DNA of 64,000 bases, taken from positions 186,001-250,000 of the forward strand of contig NZ_CP077092.1 in assembly GCF_014268585.2 (NCBI RefSeq), given 5' to 3'. Source of the stretch: Pseudomonas iranensis (lineage in GTDB: Bacteria > Pseudomonadota > Gammaproteobacteria > Pseudomonadales > Pseudomonadaceae). The translations under genes and the position numbers were made by a program. The notes under the pieces are model-generated. The model saw only the letters and a list, made by a program, of their open reading frames with translations, did no database searches and was not told the DNA's origin. Positions 11,088-24,542 of this stretch are shown one piece after another; the first letter of the stretch is position 1; each line of letters opens with the position of its first letter.

Positions 11088-12014
11088 TTATTTCATCTCG
11101 TGCAATAACGCCGCTGCGCTCAAGGCCGGATGCTCGCGCAGCGCCTTCACGGCGAAGTCGACAAAACTGCGGATCCGCGCCGGTGCCTTGCGCCCGCCTT
11201 GATACACCACATGGATCGGCAACGGCGGCAATTCAAACTCGGCGAGGACGATTTCCAACTCCCCCGCCGCGACTTTGTCCGCCACTTGATAGGACAGCAC
11301 TCGCGTCAGGCCCAGGCCTTTGCGCGCAGCGGTGATCGCCGACTGATTGGCCGTGACGGTCAGGCGCGGTTCGGTGCGCACACTGAGTGCTTCACCGCCG
11401 TCGAGAAACGGCCAGTTGCGTTGCTGACCGATCGCCGACGTCGCCACCACCGGCAGCCCGGCCAAGGCCTGCGGATGGTCCGGGCGGCCATGTTCAGCCA
11501 GAAAGCCCGGCGAAGCGCAGATTACCCGCCGCACTTCCCCGACGCGAATCGCATGCTGATTGCTGTCCGGCAGCTCACCGATGCGCACCGCGACATCAAT
11601 GCCCTCCTCGACCATGTTGACGACCCGGTCCAGCAACAGCGCGTTGATCGACACATCCGGATAACGACAAAGGTAATCGGCCATCACTGGCGTCACGAAC
11701 AGATCGCCGAACAGCACCGGCGCAGTAATCGTCAACTGCCCGCGCGGCAAGGCATGGCTGCCTGCCGCCGAATCCTCGGCTTCCTGCACTTCGGCAAGAA
11801 TCCGCCGGCAGTCATCGCAGTAACGTTGCCCGGCTTCAGTCAGATGCACTGTGCGCGTGGTACGCACCAGCAACTGCGTACCGATATGCTGCTCCAGCGC
11901 CGCCACCGCCCGGGTGACACTCGCCGCCGACAGACCCAGACGCCGCGAAGCCGCCGAAAAGCCTTGCTCCTGGGCGACAACAACGAAGATCTGCATTTCC
12001 TGAAAGCGGTCCAT
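11088..12014 (-). CDS. LysR-family transcriptional regulator
   Basis: DNA-binding regulator of 308 residues: an N-terminal winged helix-turn-helix (about 4-63, including FSAASRRLGLSAASVTRAVAALE) followed by a LysR substrate-binding domain. It resembles the large CrgA-like subgroup (VRIGELPDSN motif region). It lies between glmS and gst, all on the minus strand; the adjacent gst is a reasonable target, but this is inference from position. The effector is unknown. Confidence 0.9.
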   Translation of the reverse strand: MDRFQEMQIFVVVAQEQGFSAASRRLGLSAASVTRAVAALEQHIGTQLLVRTTRTVHLTEAGQRYCDDCRRILAEVQEAEDSAAGSHALPRGQLTITAPVLFGDLFVTPVMADYLCRYPDVSINALLLDRVVNMVEEGIDVAVRIGELPDSNQHAIRVGEVRRVICASPGFLAEHGRPDHPQALAGLPVVATSAIGQQRNWPFLDGGEALSVRTEPRLTVTANQSAITAARKGLGLTRVLSYQVADKVAAGELEIVLAEFELPPLPIHVVYQGGRKAPARIRSFVDFAVKALREHPALSAAALLHEMK

Positions 12015-12037
12015 CGAATTCCTCCGGGCGGATACGA

Positions 12038-12061
12038 CAATCGCAGCCGAGGCTGCGATTG
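12038..12061. repeat. Perfect 11-bp-arm palindrome downstream of glmS
   Basis: The arms CAATCGCAGCC and GGCTGCGATTG are exactly complementary around a GA centre. The hairpin lies 30 bases beyond the glmS stop, followed in the glmS direction by no U-run, so it may be a 3'-end stabiliser or weak terminator rather than a classical intrinsic terminator. It adjoins the predicted Tn7 insertion point. Confidence 0.75.
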
Positions 12062-12063
12062 TG

Positions 12064-12129
12064 GGAGAGCTTAGATCAACGGTGGATAACTTATTCCACG
12101 GTGACCGATTTCGCCAGGTTGCGCGGTTG
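12064..12129. other. Predicted attTn7 (unoccupied)
   Basis: Tn7 targets the conserved 3' end of glmS through TnsD and inserts about 25 bp past the stop codon. The glmS stop is at 12091-12093 on the minus strand, so insertion would fall near 12066. There is no transposon end or target duplication there; the LysR gene follows 76 bases after the stop. The position is from knowledge of Tn7, not from a motif I could verify. Confidence 0.5.
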
Positions 12130-13923
12130 ATCGACGTCGGTGCCCTTGAGCACGGCGACGTAGTACGACAACAGTTGCAACGGGATCGTATAAAGGATCG
12201 GCGAGAGAATGTCGTGGATGTGCGGCATTTGCACCACGTGGGTACCTTCTCCGTTGGTCATCGCAGCCTTCTCATCCGCGAACACGATCAACTCGCCGCC
12301 GCGAGCGCGGACTTCCTGCAGGTTGGATTTGAGCTTTTCCAGCAGTTCGTTGTTCGGCGCGACAGTGACCACCGGCATGTCGTTATCCACAAGTGCCAGC
12401 GGGCCGTGCTTGAGCTCGCCGGCCGGGTAGGCCTCGGCGTGGATGTAGGAGATTTCCTTGAGTTTCAAGGCACCTTCCATCGCGACCGGGAATTGCGCAC
12501 CACGGCCGAGAAACAGGGTGTGGTTTTTCTCGGCGAACAGCTCGGCGATTTTTTCCACGGTGCTGTCCATCGCCAGCGCTTCGCCGAGACGGGTCGGCAG
12601 GCGACGCAGTTCTTCGACGAGTGTGGCTTCGACGCCGTTGGCCAGAGTGCCGCGCACCTGACCCAGCGACAGGGTCAGCAGCAACAGGCCGACCAGTTGT
12701 GTGGTAAAGGCTTTGGTCGAGGCCACACCGATTTCGCGGCCGGCCTGGGTCAACAGGGTCAGATCGGATTCGCGCACCAGCGAGCTGATGCCGACGTTGC
12801 AGATCGCCAGGCTGGCGAGGAAGCCCAGCTCCTTGGCATTGCGCAGCGCCGCGAGGGTGTCAGCGGTTTCACCGGACTGCGAGATGGTCACGAACAGCGT
12901 GTCAGGCTGCACCACCACTTTGCGATAACGGAATTCGCTGGCGACTTCGACCTGGCACGGAATACCGGCCAGTTCTTCGAGCCAGTAACGCGCGACCATG
13001 CCGGCGTGATAACTGGTGCCGCAGGCGACGATCTGCACATTGCGCACTTTGGCAAACAGCTCGGCAGCTTGTGGACCGAAGGCCTCAACCAGCACTTGAT
13101 TGTTGCCCAGACGACCTTCGAGGGTGCGCTGGACCACCGCCGGTTGCTCGTGGATTTCCTTGAGCATGTAGTGGCGGAACTCGCCCTTGTCGGCGGCTTC
13201 GGCACCGTCGGTGTACTGCACGGTCTGGCGCTCGACAGCGTTGCCGTTTACGTCCCAGATCTGCACGCTGTCGCGACGGATTTCAGCGATATCGCCTTCT
13301 TCCAAATACATGAAGCGGTCAGTGACCTGACGCAGAGCCAACTGGTCGGAAGCGAGGAAGTTCTCGCCCAGGCCCAGGCCGATCACCAATGGACTGCCAC
13401 TGCGCGCGGCAACCAGACGATCCGGTTGCTGTGCGTTGATCACTGCCAGACCGTAGGCGCCATGCAGCTCCTTGACGGTCGCTTTGAGCGCGGCAGTCAG
13501 GTCCGGTTGTTCCTTGAGCTTGTGGGTCAGCAGGTGCGCGATGACTTCGGTGTCGGTGTCCGAGCTGAACGCATAGCCCAGCGCTTTCAGCTGTTCGCGC
13601 AGGGCTTCGTGGTTCTCGATGATGCCGTTGTGCACCACCGCAATGTCACCGGAAAAATGCGGGTGGGCATTGCGCTCGCACGGCGCGCCATGGGTAGCCC
13701 AACGGGTGTGGGCGATACCGAGGCGCCCGGCCAGCGGGTGTTCGGCCAGCGCGGTTTCCAGTTCGCTGACCTTGCCCGGACGGCGCATGCGTTCCAGGGT
13801 CTGGTCATTGGTATAAACCGCCACACCGGCGCTGTCATAGCCGCGGTATTCGAGGCGCTTCAGGCCTTCGAGAAGGATGGCGGTGATGTTACGTTCAGCT
13901 ACAGCGCCGACAATGCCACACAT
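12091..13923 (-). CDS. glmS: Glutamine-fructose-6-phosphate aminotransferase (isomerizing)
   Basis: Makes glucosamine-6-phosphate from fructose-6-phosphate and glutamine, the first step towards UDP-GlcNAc for peptidoglycan and LPS. The 610-residue protein starts MCGIVG, so the catalytic Cys of the class II glutamine amidotransferase domain is residue 2 after Met removal. Two SIS sugar-isomerase domains follow (CGTSYHAG and SQSGETADT in the first), ending with the family tail [11 protein letters not shown]. It begins two bases after the stop of the DeoR-family gene upstream, so the two are co-transcribed. No glmS ribozyme, a Gram-positive feature, is visible. An exact DnaA box lies inside at 12383. 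Confidence 0.97.
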   Translation of the reverse strand: MCGIVGAVAERNITAILLEGLKRLEYRGYDSAGVAVYTNDQTLERMRRPGKVSELETALAEHPLAGRLGIAHTRWATHGAPCERNAHPHFSGDIAVVHNGIIENHEALREQLKALGYAFSSDTDTEVIAHLLTHKLKEQPDLTAALKATVKELHGAYGLAVINAQQPDRLVAARSGSPLVIGLGLGENFLASDQLALRQVTDRFMYLEEGDIAEIRRDSVQIWDVNGNAVERQTVQYTDGAEAADKGEFRHYMLKEIHEQPAVVQRTLEGRLGNNQVLVEAFGPQAAELFAKVRNVQIVACGTSYHAGMVARYWLEELAGIPCQVEVASEFRYRKVVVQPDTLFVTISQSGETADTLAALRNAKELGFLASLAICNVGISSLVRESDLTLLTQAGREIGVASTKAFTTQLVGLLLLTLSLGQVRGTLANGVEATLVEELRRLPTRLGEALAMDSTVEKIAELFAEKNHTLFLGRGAQFPVAMEGALKLKEISYIHAEAYPAGELKHGPLALVDNDMPVVTVAPNNELLEKLKSNLQEVRARGGELIVFADEKAAMTNGEGTHVVQMPHIHDILSPILYTIPLQLLSYYVAVLKGTDVDQPRNLAKSVTVE

Positions 13924-13925
13924 GG

Positions 13926-14702
13926 TTATTTCTCCTGACTGACAGCCGCACAGATCAAATTGATCCCGCGGGCCTGAAGCTGATCGCGTGCCTCGACAGA
14001 CAGGCGATCATCGGTAATGAGGGTATGGATGCTGCTCCAGGGCAGCTCCAGGTTGGGAATCTTGCGACCGATCTTGTCGGCCTCGACCATGACGATCACT
14101 TCTCGCGCAACGTCGGCCATCACTCGGCTGAGGCCGAGCAGTTCATTGAAGGTGGTGGTGCCGCGCACCAGATCGATACCGTCAGCGCCGATGAACAGTT
14201 GGTCGAAGTCGTAGGAGCGTAGTACTTGCTCCGCGACCTGGCCCTGAAAGGATTCCGAGTGCGGATCCCAAGTGCCGCCGGTCATCAGCAGCACTGGCTC
14301 GTGTTCCAGTTCGCTCAAGGCATTGGCGACATGCAGCGAGTTGGTCATCACCACCAGACCCGGTTGCTGGCCCAGTTCGGGAATCATCGCGGCGGTGGTG
14401 CTGCCGCTGTCGATGATGATGCGCGCGTGCTCGCGGATGCGTTTGACCGCCGCGCGGGCGATCGCCTGCTTGTACTTGGAAATACTCTGCGCCGTTTCTG
14501 CGACCAGCTCTTGCGGCATGGTGATCGCCCCGCCGTAACGACGCAGCAACAGACCATGGGTTTCCAGCGCCGCGAGATCCTTGCGAATCGTAACTTCGGA
14601 AGTTTCGAAACGCTTGGCCAGCTCGTCGACACTGACTTCGCCCTGCTCATTGAGCAAGGCGAGAATGTTATGGCGACGTTGAGGAGTATTGCGCTTGGAC
14701 AT
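13926..14702 (-). CDS. glmR: DeoR/GlpR-family transcriptional regulator upstream of glmS (GlmR-like)
   Basis: Regulator of 258 residues with an N-terminal DeoR helix-turn-helix (about 6-60, [20 protein letters not shown]) and a C-terminal sugar-phosphate sensor domain of the ISOCOT fold ([13 protein letters not shown]). DeoR proteins usually bind a phosphorylated sugar. In Pseudomonas the orthologue beside glmS has been called GlmR and linked to amino-sugar metabolism; I rely on position for that name. The start at 14702 ([10 protein letters not shown]) has a purine-rich leader, and the stop is two bases from glmS. Confidence 0.85.
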   Translation of the reverse strand: MSKRNTPQRRHNILALLNEQGEVSVDELAKRFETSEVTIRKDLAALETHGLLLRRYGGAITMPQELVAETAQSISKYKQAIARAAVKRIREHARIIIDSGSTTAAMIPELGQQPGLVVMTNSLHVANALSELEHEPVLLMTGGTWDPHSESFQGQVAEQVLRSYDFDQLFIGADGIDLVRGTTTFNELLGLSRVMADVAREVIVMVEADKIGRKIPNLELPWSSIHTLITDDRLSVEARDQLQARGINLICAAVSQEK

Positions 14703-14804
14703 GGCAGCTTAAGTTTCGATTCGAAAGATAACGCAAGCAATGAAACTCTATCGAAAGGTTGCCGTCAAGACGCGGGGAGAAAAATTCAGAAAGATTGAAA
14801 CGAC

Positions 14805-14892
14805 TGTGGGAGCGAGCCCGCTCGCGAAAGGGAGTCTCGGCCAGTGAAGACGTGACTGACAAACCGCATTCGCGAACAGGCTCGCTCCCACA
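14805..14892. repeat. REP doublet (REPIN-like element)
   Basis: Two 24-base copies of the Pseudomonas REP core (TGTGGGAGCGAG..GCTCGCGAA) face each other: left copy 14805-14828, inverted right copy 14869-14892, separated by about 40 bases. Such inverted pairs are non-autonomous elements mobilised by RAYT transposases encoded elsewhere. The element lies in the 206-base gap between glmU and glmR and may stabilise or terminate transcripts. Confidence 0.85.
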
Positions 14893-14908
14893 GGAGGTTG
14901 TGGATAAA

Positions 14909-16276
14909 TCAGGATTTTTTGATTTTTTCCGGCCGCTTCCAGCCGTCGATGTTCTTCTGACGGGCTCGGCCAACCGCCAACTGAGCGTTATCCACATTTT
15001 GCGTGATGGTCGAGCCGGCAGCAGTAGTTGCACCATTGGAAATATCCACAGGCGCGACCAGCGAGTTGTTGGAGCCGATGAAAACGTCAGCGCCCAACAC
15101 GGTTTTCCACTTGTTCGCGCCATCGTAGTTGCAGGTGATGGTGCCGGCGCCGATGTTGGTGCGTGCGCCGATTTCGGCATCGCCCAGATAGGTCAGATGG
15201 CCAGCCTTGGCACCCTCGCCCATGTGGGCGTTTTTCAGCTCAACGAAGTTACCGACATGGGCGCGCGCTTCGAGCACGGTGCCCGGGCGCAAACGCGCGA
15301 AGGGACCGGCGTCGCTGCCTTCACCGAGAATGGCACCTTCGATATGACTGTTGGCCTTGATTACCACGCCTTTGCGCAGGGTACTGTCCTTGATCACGCA
15401 GTTCGGGCCGATCTGTACGTCGTCTTCAATGATCACCTTGCCTTCCAGGATCACGTTGATGTCGATCAGCACATCGCGGCCTACGCTGACTTCGCCACGC
15501 ACATCGAAACGCGCCGGGTCACGCAGGGTCACGCCCTGAGCCATCAGGCGACGGCCGGCGCGCAACTGGTAATGACGCTCCAGTTCAGAGAGCTGCTTGC
15601 GATCATTGGCGCCCTGCACTTCCATCGGGTCGTGCGGTTGTTCGGTAGCCACCACCAAACCATCGCTGACCGCCATTTCGATTACGTCGGTGAGGTAGTA
15701 CTCGCCCTGCGCATTGTTGTTCGACAGGCGACTCATCCAGTCCGCCAGGCGATCGGCCGGCACAGCGAGGATGCCAGTGTTACCTTCGGTGATCGCACGT
15801 TGCGCTTCGCTGGCGTCTTTGTGCTCGACGATCGCCGCGACCTTGCCGTCAGCATCACGCACGATGCGGCCGTAACCGGTCGGGTCATCCAGCTCGACAG
15901 TGAGCAAACCCATCTGGCCCGGCACGACATGCTTGAGCAGACGTTGCAGGGTTTCGACTTCGATCAGCGGCACATCACCGTAAAGAATCAGCACGGTGTC
16001 GGCATCAATGAACGGCACCGCCTGGGCGGTGGCGTGGCCAGTGCCCAGTTGCTTGTCCTGCAACACGAAATTCAGGTCATCAGCTGCCAGCCGCTCACGC
16101 ACCACATCGGCACCGTGACCGATCACCACGTGAATGCGTTGTGGATCAAGTTGCCGAGCGCTGTGGATAACATGGCCGAGCATGGAGTTGCCGGCAATCG
16201 GGTGCAGCACCTTGGGCAGCGCCGAGCGCATGCGAGTGCCTTGACCGGCCGCGAGGATAACGATTTCGAGAGACAT
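14909..16276 (-). CDS. glmU: Bifunctional GlcNAc-1-P uridyltransferase / GlcN-1-P acetyltransferase
   Basis: Acetylates glucosamine-1-phosphate and couples the product to UTP, giving UDP-GlcNAc. The 455-residue protein has an N-terminal nucleotidyltransferase domain (L8-A-A-G-Q-G-T-R15, Lys22 in PKVLH, GDVPLI near residue 105) and, from about residue 250, a left-handed beta-helix acetyltransferase domain of hexapeptide repeats with [13 protein letters not shown]. It ends [13 protein letters not shown], close to usual length. It is encoded downstream of the atp operon but separated from atpC by a strong terminator. Two DnaA boxes (14988, 16162) lie within the coding sequence. Confidence 0.97.
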   Translation of the reverse strand: MSLEIVILAAGQGTRMRSALPKVLHPIAGNSMLGHVIHSARQLDPQRIHVVIGHGADVVRERLAADDLNFVLQDKQLGTGHATAQAVPFIDADTVLILYGDVPLIEVETLQRLLKHVVPGQMGLLTVELDDPTGYGRIVRDADGKVAAIVEHKDASEAQRAITEGNTGILAVPADRLADWMSRLSNNNAQGEYYLTDVIEMAVSDGLVVATEQPHDPMEVQGANDRKQLSELERHYQLRAGRRLMAQGVTLRDPARFDVRGEVSVGRDVLIDINVILEGKVIIEDDVQIGPNCVIKDSTLRKGVVIKANSHIEGAILGEGSDAGPFARLRPGTVLEARAHVGNFVELKNAHMGEGAKAGHLTYLGDAEIGARTNIGAGTITCNYDGANKWKTVLGADVFIGSNNSLVAPVDISNGATTAAGSTITQNVDNAQLAVGRARQKNIDGWKRPEKIKKS

Positions 16277-16336
16277 GACTGGCTACCAATCCTGGGTGGT
16301 CAGCAACTGCGACCGGTTTGTGGGAATTCGGAAAAG

Positions 16337-16366
16337 AAAAAAGGGTAGCCGAGGCTACCCTTTTTT
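16337..16366. terminator. Bidirectional intrinsic terminator between atpC and glmU
   Basis: A 14-bp perfect stem (AAAAAAGGGTAGCC pairing with GGCTACCCTTTTTT) around a GA centre, with A-run and T-run on either side. It follows atpC on the minus strand and should end the ATP synthase transcript. Confidence 0.93.
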
Positions 16367-16394
16367 ATCAATCGCACAACAAGCGGATGACGGA

Positions 16395-16820
16395 TTAACC
16401 GCCAAACTTCTTGCGGATCTGCTGGACGGTGCGCAGCTGGGCTGCAGCCTCGGCCAGACGAGTGGCAGCGGCGCCGTAATCGAAGTCCGCGCCTTTTTCG
16501 TTCAGGGCATTCTCGGCAGCCTTGAGAGCTGCCTGAGCCTGAGCTTCATCCAGGTCGGCAGCACGTTGCACGGTATCGGCAAGTACCTTGACCATGTTCG
16601 GCTGAACCTCGAGGAAACCACCGGAGATGTAGAACACCTCGGCTTCCCCGCCTTGCTTGATCAGGCGGATCGGACCCGGCTTGAGATTAGTGATCAGCGG
16701 CGCGTGACCCAGAGCGATACCAAGATCACCCAGTGCACCGTGCGCAATCACCATCTCGACCAGGCCGGAAAAGATTTCCCCTTCCGCGCTGACGATATCG
16801 CAATGGACTGTCATAGCCAT
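16395..16820 (-). CDS. atpC: ATP synthase subunit epsilon
   Basis: Central-stalk and inhibitory subunit of F1. The 141-residue protein has the N-terminal beta-sandwich ([26 protein letters not shown]) and a C-terminal helical hairpin rich in Ala and Glu. It is the last gene of atpIBEFHAGDC, 45 bases after atpD, and is followed by the terminator at 16337. Confidence 0.96.
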   Translation of the reverse strand: MAMTVHCDIVSAEGEIFSGLVEMVIAHGALGDLGIALGHAPLITNLKPGPIRLIKQGGEAEVFYISGGFLEVQPNMVKVLADTVQRAADLDEAQAQAALKAAENALNEKGADFDYGAAATRLAEAAAQLRTVQQIRKKFGG

Positions 16821-16865
16821 CTGATTGCCTCAACCTAAATTAGCGCCCGTTGCCGGGCGCCGGGA

Positions 16866-18272
<1,407 letters not shown>

Positions 18273-19133
18273 TTAAACCGCGGCAGCGCCGCCGACGATT
18301 TCCGAGATCTCTTGGGTGATCGCAGCCTGACGCGCCTTGTTGTAGATCAGCTGCAAATCGCTGATCAAATCACCGGCGTTGTCGGTAGCGTTCTTCATCG
18401 CGATCATCCGCGCAGCCTGTTCAGCCGCGTTGTTCTCGACCACCGCCTGGTAGACCTGCGACTCGACGTAACGGACCATCAAGCCGTCAAGCAGCTCTTT
18501 GGCGTCCGGTTCGTAGAGATAGTCCCAGTGGTGCTTGAGATCCTGATCCGGGGTTGCCACCAGTGGAATCAACTGCTCCACGGTAGGCTGTTGCGTCATG
18601 GTGTTGATGAACTTGTTGGACACCACGGACAGGCGGTCGATACGGCCGTCCAGGTAGGCATCCAGCATCACCTTGACGCTGCCGATCAGGTCATTGATCG
18701 ACGGCTCTTCACCCAGGTGGCTGATAGCTGCAACGACGTTACCGCCGAAGTTGCGGAAAAAGGCCGCACCCTTGCTACCGACTACACACAGATCAATCTC
18801 GACGCCGTTTTCGCGGTTTACCGCCATGTCCTTGACCAGGGCCTTGAACAGGTTGGTGTTCAAGCCGCCGCACAGACCACGGTCACTGCTCACGACGACA
18901 TAACCGACGCGCTTGATTTCGCGGTCGATCATGAACGGGTGGCGGTATTCCGGGTTGGCGTTGGCCAGATGCCCAATTACCTGGCGGATACGCTCCGCAT
19001 AAGGACGGCTAGCAGCCATGCGCATTTGTGCCTTGCGCATTTTGCTGACCGCCACTTTTTCCATGGCGCTGGTAATCTTTTGCGTGCTTTTGATGCTCGC
19101 AATCTTACTGCGAATCTCTTTTGCGCCTGCCAT
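18273..19133 (-). CDS. atpG: ATP synthase subunit gamma
   Basis: Rotor shaft subunit of F1, 286 residues. The N-terminal helix ([17 protein letters not shown] with [10 protein letters not shown]) and the C-terminal helix ([10 protein letters not shown]) form the coiled coil that turns inside the alpha3beta3 ring; [10 protein letters not shown] near residue 85 is the family signature. Fourth from last gene position in the operon between atpA and atpD. Confidence 0.97.
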   Translation of the reverse strand: MAGAKEIRSKIASIKSTQKITSAMEKVAVSKMRKAQMRMAASRPYAERIRQVIGHLANANPEYRHPFMIDREIKRVGYVVVSSDRGLCGGLNTNLFKALVKDMAVNRENGVEIDLCVVGSKGAAFFRNFGGNVVAAISHLGEEPSINDLIGSVKVMLDAYLDGRIDRLSVVSNKFINTMTQQPTVEQLIPLVATPDQDLKHHWDYLYEPDAKELLDGLMVRYVESQVYQAVVENNAAEQAARMIAMKNATDNAGDLISDLQLIYNKARQAAITQEISEIVGGAAAV

Positions 19134-19183
19134 GTAACACCTATCAGGTTAGCAAGCGGGAGCCTCGCGGCTCCCGCTGCGGC

Positions 19184-20728
19184 TTACCAGGTTTGGGTGG
19201 CCTTGAACTTCTCGATACCGGCTTTCATGCCAGCGTCGATTTCGTCATTGAAGTCACCTTTAACGTTGATCTTGGCCATCAAATCGGCGTGATCGCGGTT
19301 GAAGAAAGCGATCAGCGCTTGTTCGAAGCTGCCGACCTTGGCGATTTCAATGTCAGTCAGGAACCCACGCTCAGCGGCATACAGCGACAGCGCCATGTCA
19401 GCGATCGACATTGGTGCGTATTGCTTCTGCTTCATCAGCTCGGTAACGCGCTGACCATGCTCAAGTTGCTTGCGGGTCGCTTCGTCCAGGTCAGAAGCGA
19501 ACTGGGCGAATGCCGCCAGTTCACGGTACTGAGCCAGAGCGGTACGGATACCACCGGAGAGCTTCTTGATGATCTTGGTCTGAGCGGCACCACCCACACG
19601 GGATACCGAAACACCGGCGTTCACTGCAGGGCGGATGCCCGAGTTGAACATGGCCGATTCCAGGAAGATCTGACCGTCGGTGATGGAAATCACGTTGGTC
19701 GGAACGAACGCGGAAACGTCGCCAGCCTGGGTTTCGATGATCGGCAGTGCGGTCAGGGAACCGGTTTTGCCGGTCACTGCGCCGTTGGTGAACTTCTCTA
19801 CGTATTCTTCCGAAACGCGGGATGCGCGCTCCAGCAGACGGGAGTGGAGATAGAACACGTCGCCTGGGTAAGCTTCACGGCCTGGTGGACGGCGCAGCAG
19901 CAGGGAGATCTGGCGGTAAGCCACTGCCTGCTTGGACAGATCGTCATAAACGATCAGCGCGTCTTCACCGCGGTCGCGGAAGAATTCACCCATGGTGCAA
20001 CCGGAGTACGGTGCCAGGAATTGCAGCGCAGGAGATTCCGAAGCACTGGCAGCCACGATGATCGTGTTGGCCAGGGCGCCGTTTTCTTCCAGCTTGCGAA
20101 CCACGTTGGCGATGGTCGATTGCTTCTGACCGATGGCTACGTAGACGCAGAAAATGCCGCTGTCTTTCTGGTTGATGATCGCGTCGATCGCCAGAGCGGT
20201 TTTACCGATCTGACGGTCACCGATGATCAGCTCACGCTGGCCACGGCCGACAGGGATCATGGCATCGACAGCCTTGTAGCCAGTCTGTACAGGCTGGTCT
20301 ACCGACTTACGCCAGATCACGCCTGGAGCAACTTTCTCGACCGCGTCGGTCTCGGTGTTGCCCAGTGGACCTTTGCCGTCAACAGGGTTACCCAGAGCAT
20401 CGACTACGCGGCCCAGCAATTCCTTACCAACAGGAACTTCGAGGATGCGGCCGGTGCACTTGGCGCTCATGCCTTCAGCCAGCGACTGGTAGGAGCCCAA
20501 TACCACGGCACCTACGGAGTCCTGCTCCAGGTTGAGGGCCATACCGTAGACGCCGCCCGGAAACTCGATCATCTCGCCGTACATGACGTCGGCCAGACCG
20601 TGAATCCGCACGATGCCGTCAGATACGCTGACGACAGTGCCTTCGTTACGGGCTTGGGAGGTCACATCGAGCTTGTCGATGCGGCCCTTGATAATTTCAC
20701 TTATTTCGGAAGGATTGAGTTGCTGCAT
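19184..20728 (-). CDS. atpA: ATP synthase subunit alpha
   Basis: Non-catalytic nucleotide-binding F1 subunit of 514 residues. The P-loop GDRQIGKTA starts near residue 169, and the signature region ending [10 protein letters not shown] lies near 375. The N-terminus [17 protein letters not shown] is the usual one. It lies 21 bases after atpH. A very long reverse-strand open frame across this gene (19121-21202) is a composition artefact. Confidence 0.98.
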   Translation of the reverse strand: MQQLNPSEISEIIKGRIDKLDVTSQARNEGTVVSVSDGIVRIHGLADVMYGEMIEFPGGVYGMALNLEQDSVGAVVLGSYQSLAEGMSAKCTGRILEVPVGKELLGRVVDALGNPVDGKGPLGNTETDAVEKVAPGVIWRKSVDQPVQTGYKAVDAMIPVGRGQRELIIGDRQIGKTALAIDAIINQKDSGIFCVYVAIGQKQSTIANVVRKLEENGALANTIIVAASASESPALQFLAPYSGCTMGEFFRDRGEDALIVYDDLSKQAVAYRQISLLLRRPPGREAYPGDVFYLHSRLLERASRVSEEYVEKFTNGAVTGKTGSLTALPIIETQAGDVSAFVPTNVISITDGQIFLESAMFNSGIRPAVNAGVSVSRVGGAAQTKIIKKLSGGIRTALAQYRELAAFAQFASDLDEATRKQLEHGQRVTELMKQKQYAPMSIADMALSLYAAERGFLTDIEIAKVGSFEQALIAFFNRDHADLMAKINVKGDFNDEIDAGMKAGIEKFKATQTW

Positions 20729-20749
20729 TGCTCTGCTGCCCCTTCAAAC

Positions 20750-21286
20750 TCAAGATTTCAATGCTTCGGCAAGTTTCGCGATTTTGCCGCGAATCGAGCC
20801 ATCGATAACCAGGTCGCCGGCGCGGATCACGACACCACCAATCAAGGCAGCGTCCTCCGCAACTTGCAGGCGCACTTCCCGGTTGAGTCGTGCACTGAGA
20901 ACCTTGGCGAGTTTGTCTTGCTGTTCTTGGTTCAATGCAAATGCACTGGTTACTTCAACGTCTACCGATTTCTCTTGTTCGGCCTTGTACAGGTCGAACA
21001 GAGCGGCGATCTCCGGCAGAAGCAGGAGACGGTCGTTCTCGGCAACGACGTTGATGAAATTGCGTGCCTTTTCATCAAACTTGTCGCCGCACACGTCAAT
21101 GAACGTGGCGGCCTTTTCTGCGCTCGTCAGTCGCGGGGCCTTGAGCACGCGCTGCAGGGTGTCGTCTTGCGACACCGCTGCTGCCAGGCCGAGCATGGCT
21201 GACCAATTGGCCAGTTGCTGGTGGGCCTGAGCGTGCTCGAAGGCCGCCTTAGCGTAAGGTCGGGCCAACGTGGTCAGTTCTGCCAT
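20750..21286 (-). CDS. atpH: ATP synthase subunit delta
   Basis: Peripheral-stalk subunit of 178 residues joining F1 to subunit b. It starts [19 protein letters not shown], the standard delta N-terminus, and has the C-terminal signature [20 protein letters not shown]. It is 12 bases downstream of atpF. Confidence 0.97.
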   Translation of the reverse strand: MAELTTLARPYAKAAFEHAQAHQQLANWSAMLGLAAAVSQDDTLQRVLKAPRLTSAEKAATFIDVCGDKFDEKARNFINVVAENDRLLLLPEIAALFDLYKAEQEKSVDVEVTSAFALNQEQQDKLAKVLSARLNREVRLQVAEDAALIGGVVIRAGDLVIDGSIRGKIAKLAEALKS

Positions 21287-21298
21287 GATCGCCCTCGC

Positions 21299-21769
21299 TT
21301 AGATTTCAGCAGCCAGTTGGTTAACCAGCTCTGCGTGCGCGTTTTGATCGATTGTGGCACCCAGGATCTTCTCGGCGCCGCCAACAGCCAGCAAGCCCAC
21401 TTGGGCACGCAGCTTGTCTTTGACGCTGTTCAGTTCCTGTTCGATCTCGGCTTGAGCCTGAACCTTCACACGGTCAGCGTCGATACGGGCTTTTTCAACA
21501 GCCTCTTCGACGATCTGGTTACCGCGTTTCTTGGCTTGCTCGATGATTTCAGCTGCCTGAGCTTTCGCTTCGCGCAGTTGCTGACCCGCTTTCTCTTGGG
21601 CCAACTCCAGGTCGCGAGCTGCACGGCTGGCAGCGTCCAGACCATCAGCGATCTTCTTTTGACGTTCGTGCAGAGCAGCGATGACCGGAGGCCATACATA
21701 CTTCATGCAGAACAGTACAAAAATCAGGAACGCAACGGACTGGCCAATCAGGGTCGCATTAATGTTCAC
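21299..21769 (-). CDS. atpF: ATP synthase subunit b
   Basis: Membrane-anchored stator subunit of 156 residues. One N-terminal membrane segment (about 5-26, [21 protein letters not shown]) is followed by a long charged, Ala- and Gln-rich coiled coil that dimerises and reaches F1. It lies 58 bases after atpE. Confidence 0.97.
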   Translation of the reverse strand: MNINATLIGQSVAFLIFVLFCMKYVWPPVIAALHERQKKIADGLDAASRAARDLELAQEKAGQQLREAKAQAAEIIEQAKKRGNQIVEEAVEKARIDADRVKVQAQAEIEQELNSVKDKLRAQVGLLAVGGAEKILGATIDQNAHAELVNQLAAEI

Positions 21770-21827
21770 GCCAACACCTCGCAGTTACGTTGTCCATCAC
21801 ACCAAATTACCCGGAAGATCCGAGTAA

Positions 21828-22100
<273 letters not shown>

Positions 22101-22173
22101 TTACGTCGTATGGTTTAGGTTTTTTAGATTAAAGCGGTAAAACAAATCGTTTCAGCTGCCCCGCAAGGAGCTC

Positions 22174-22193
22174 CCTCCCGTTTGACCGGGAGG
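22174..22193. promoter_or_regulatory. Hairpin in the atpB-atpE intercistronic region
   Basis: Arms CCTCCCG and CGGGAGG pair perfectly around a six-base loop. The element sits in the 133-base gap just upstream of atpE. The c subunit is needed in about tenfold excess over a, so an RNA element affecting processing or translation is plausible; this is inference. Confidence 0.5.
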
Positions 22194-22218
22194 AACATCA
22201 GACTAGTCGAGACTGGTC

Positions 22219-23515
<1,297 letters not shown>

Positions 23516-23589
23516 AGTTGCTCTCCAATGGTCGGCTGCCGAAATTCAATAACTTGGCATAATTTGTGCCGACAAAATGCGCGCAGAGT

Positions 23590-23611
23590 ATAGGGGCGGT
23601 TCTGCCCCTAT
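23590..23611. terminator. Hairpin between parB and atpI
   Basis: Arms ATAGGGGC and GCCCCTAT pair perfectly around GGTTCT. It lies 50 bases after the parB stop. No clear U-run follows on the minus strand, so termination is likely but not certain. Confidence 0.45.
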
Positions 23612-23660
23612 TCAACTGTCAGGTAGTGATTTCCGACTGCGCGCTACATGAGGAAATGTT

Positions 23661-24533
23661 TCAGCGGATGTGTGCGAGCACACCTTGAAGCTCGTCGAGC
23701 GAGTTATAACCAATCACCAATTGGCCTTTGCCCTTCTTGCCATGGCGAATCTGCACCGCAGAGCCTAGGCGCTCGGCCAGACGCTGCTCGAGGCGAGCGA
23801 TGTCCGGGTCCGGTTTAGCAGCTTCCACAGGCTCCGGTTTGCCACTCAACCACTGGCGAACCAGTGCCTCGGTTTGGCGCACAGTCAGCCCTCGTGCGAC
23901 AACATGTCGCGCCCCTTCGACCTGCTGATTGTCCGGCAGACCGAGCAAGGCACGCGCGTGACCCATTTCCAGGTCACCGTGCGACAACATGGTCTTGATC
24001 ACTTCGGGCAGTGCAATAAGTCGCAACAGGTTAGCCACAGTCACCCGCGACTTACCCACAGCCTCGGCAACCTGCTGCTGAGTAAGCTGGAATTCCTGCT
24101 GCAAGCGCTGCAAGGCGACGGCTTCTTCAATCGGATTGAGGTCTTCGCGCTGGATATTCTCGATCAGCGCAATCGCAATGGCGGTTTCATCCGGCACATC
24201 GCGAACCATCGCCGGGATGGTTTCCTGCCCGGCCTGCTGACTGGCGCGCCAGCGGCGTTCACCGGCAATGATCTCAAAACGACCGCCGCCAATCGGGCGT
24301 ACCACGATCGGCTGCATCACGCCCTGAGCCTTGATCGACTGCGCCAGCTCTTCCAGGGCCTGCGGGTCCATGTCGCGGCGCGGCTGATATTTGCCGCGCT
24401 GCAGCAGGTCCAGCGGCAGGTGTTGCAGTTCGCGGGTGTCGGCCTGCGCGGCTTGTTCTTCCAGCGCGCTGACCGTCGGACCACTCAGCAGTGCATCCAG
24501 TCCACGTCCGAGACCTCGTTTCTTGACGGCCAT
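23661..24533 (-). CDS. parB: Chromosome partitioning protein ParB
   Basis: CTP-dependent clamp that loads at parS and spreads to build the segregation complex around the origin. The 290-residue protein starts MAVKKRGLGRGLDALL (the ParA-contacting N-terminus), has the ParB/Srx nucleotide motifs including GERRWRA near residue 95, a central helix-turn-helix (QLTQQQVAEAVGKSRVTVANLLRL) for parS, and a C-terminal dimerisation domain. It follows parA by nine bases. A perfect parS target is present in recF at 36671. Confidence 0.97.
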   Translation of the reverse strand: MAVKKRGLGRGLDALLSGPTVSALEEQAAQADTRELQHLPLDLLQRGKYQPRRDMDPQALEELAQSIKAQGVMQPIVVRPIGGGRFEIIAGERRWRASQQAGQETIPAMVRDVPDETAIAIALIENIQREDLNPIEEAVALQRLQQEFQLTQQQVAEAVGKSRVTVANLLRLIALPEVIKTMLSHGDLEMGHARALLGLPDNQQVEGARHVVARGLTVRQTEALVRQWLSGKPEPVEAAKPDPDIARLEQRLAERLGSAVQIRHGKKGKGQLVIGYNSLDELQGVLAHIR

Positions 24534-24542
24534 GGGGATTCC

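Noticed and set aside
12091..13960. Possible glmS ribozyme or riboswitch
   Set aside because: The regulator gene ends two bases before glmS, leaving no leader, and the ribozyme is a feature of Gram-positive bacteria.
19121..21202. Open frame of 693 codons on the plus strand across atpA and atpH
   Set aside because: It is antisense to conserved, complete ATP synthase genes and reflects strong third-position bias. The same applies to 12061-13938 over glmS, 26009-27826 over mnmG, 43152-45341 over glyS and 29564-31636 over yidC.
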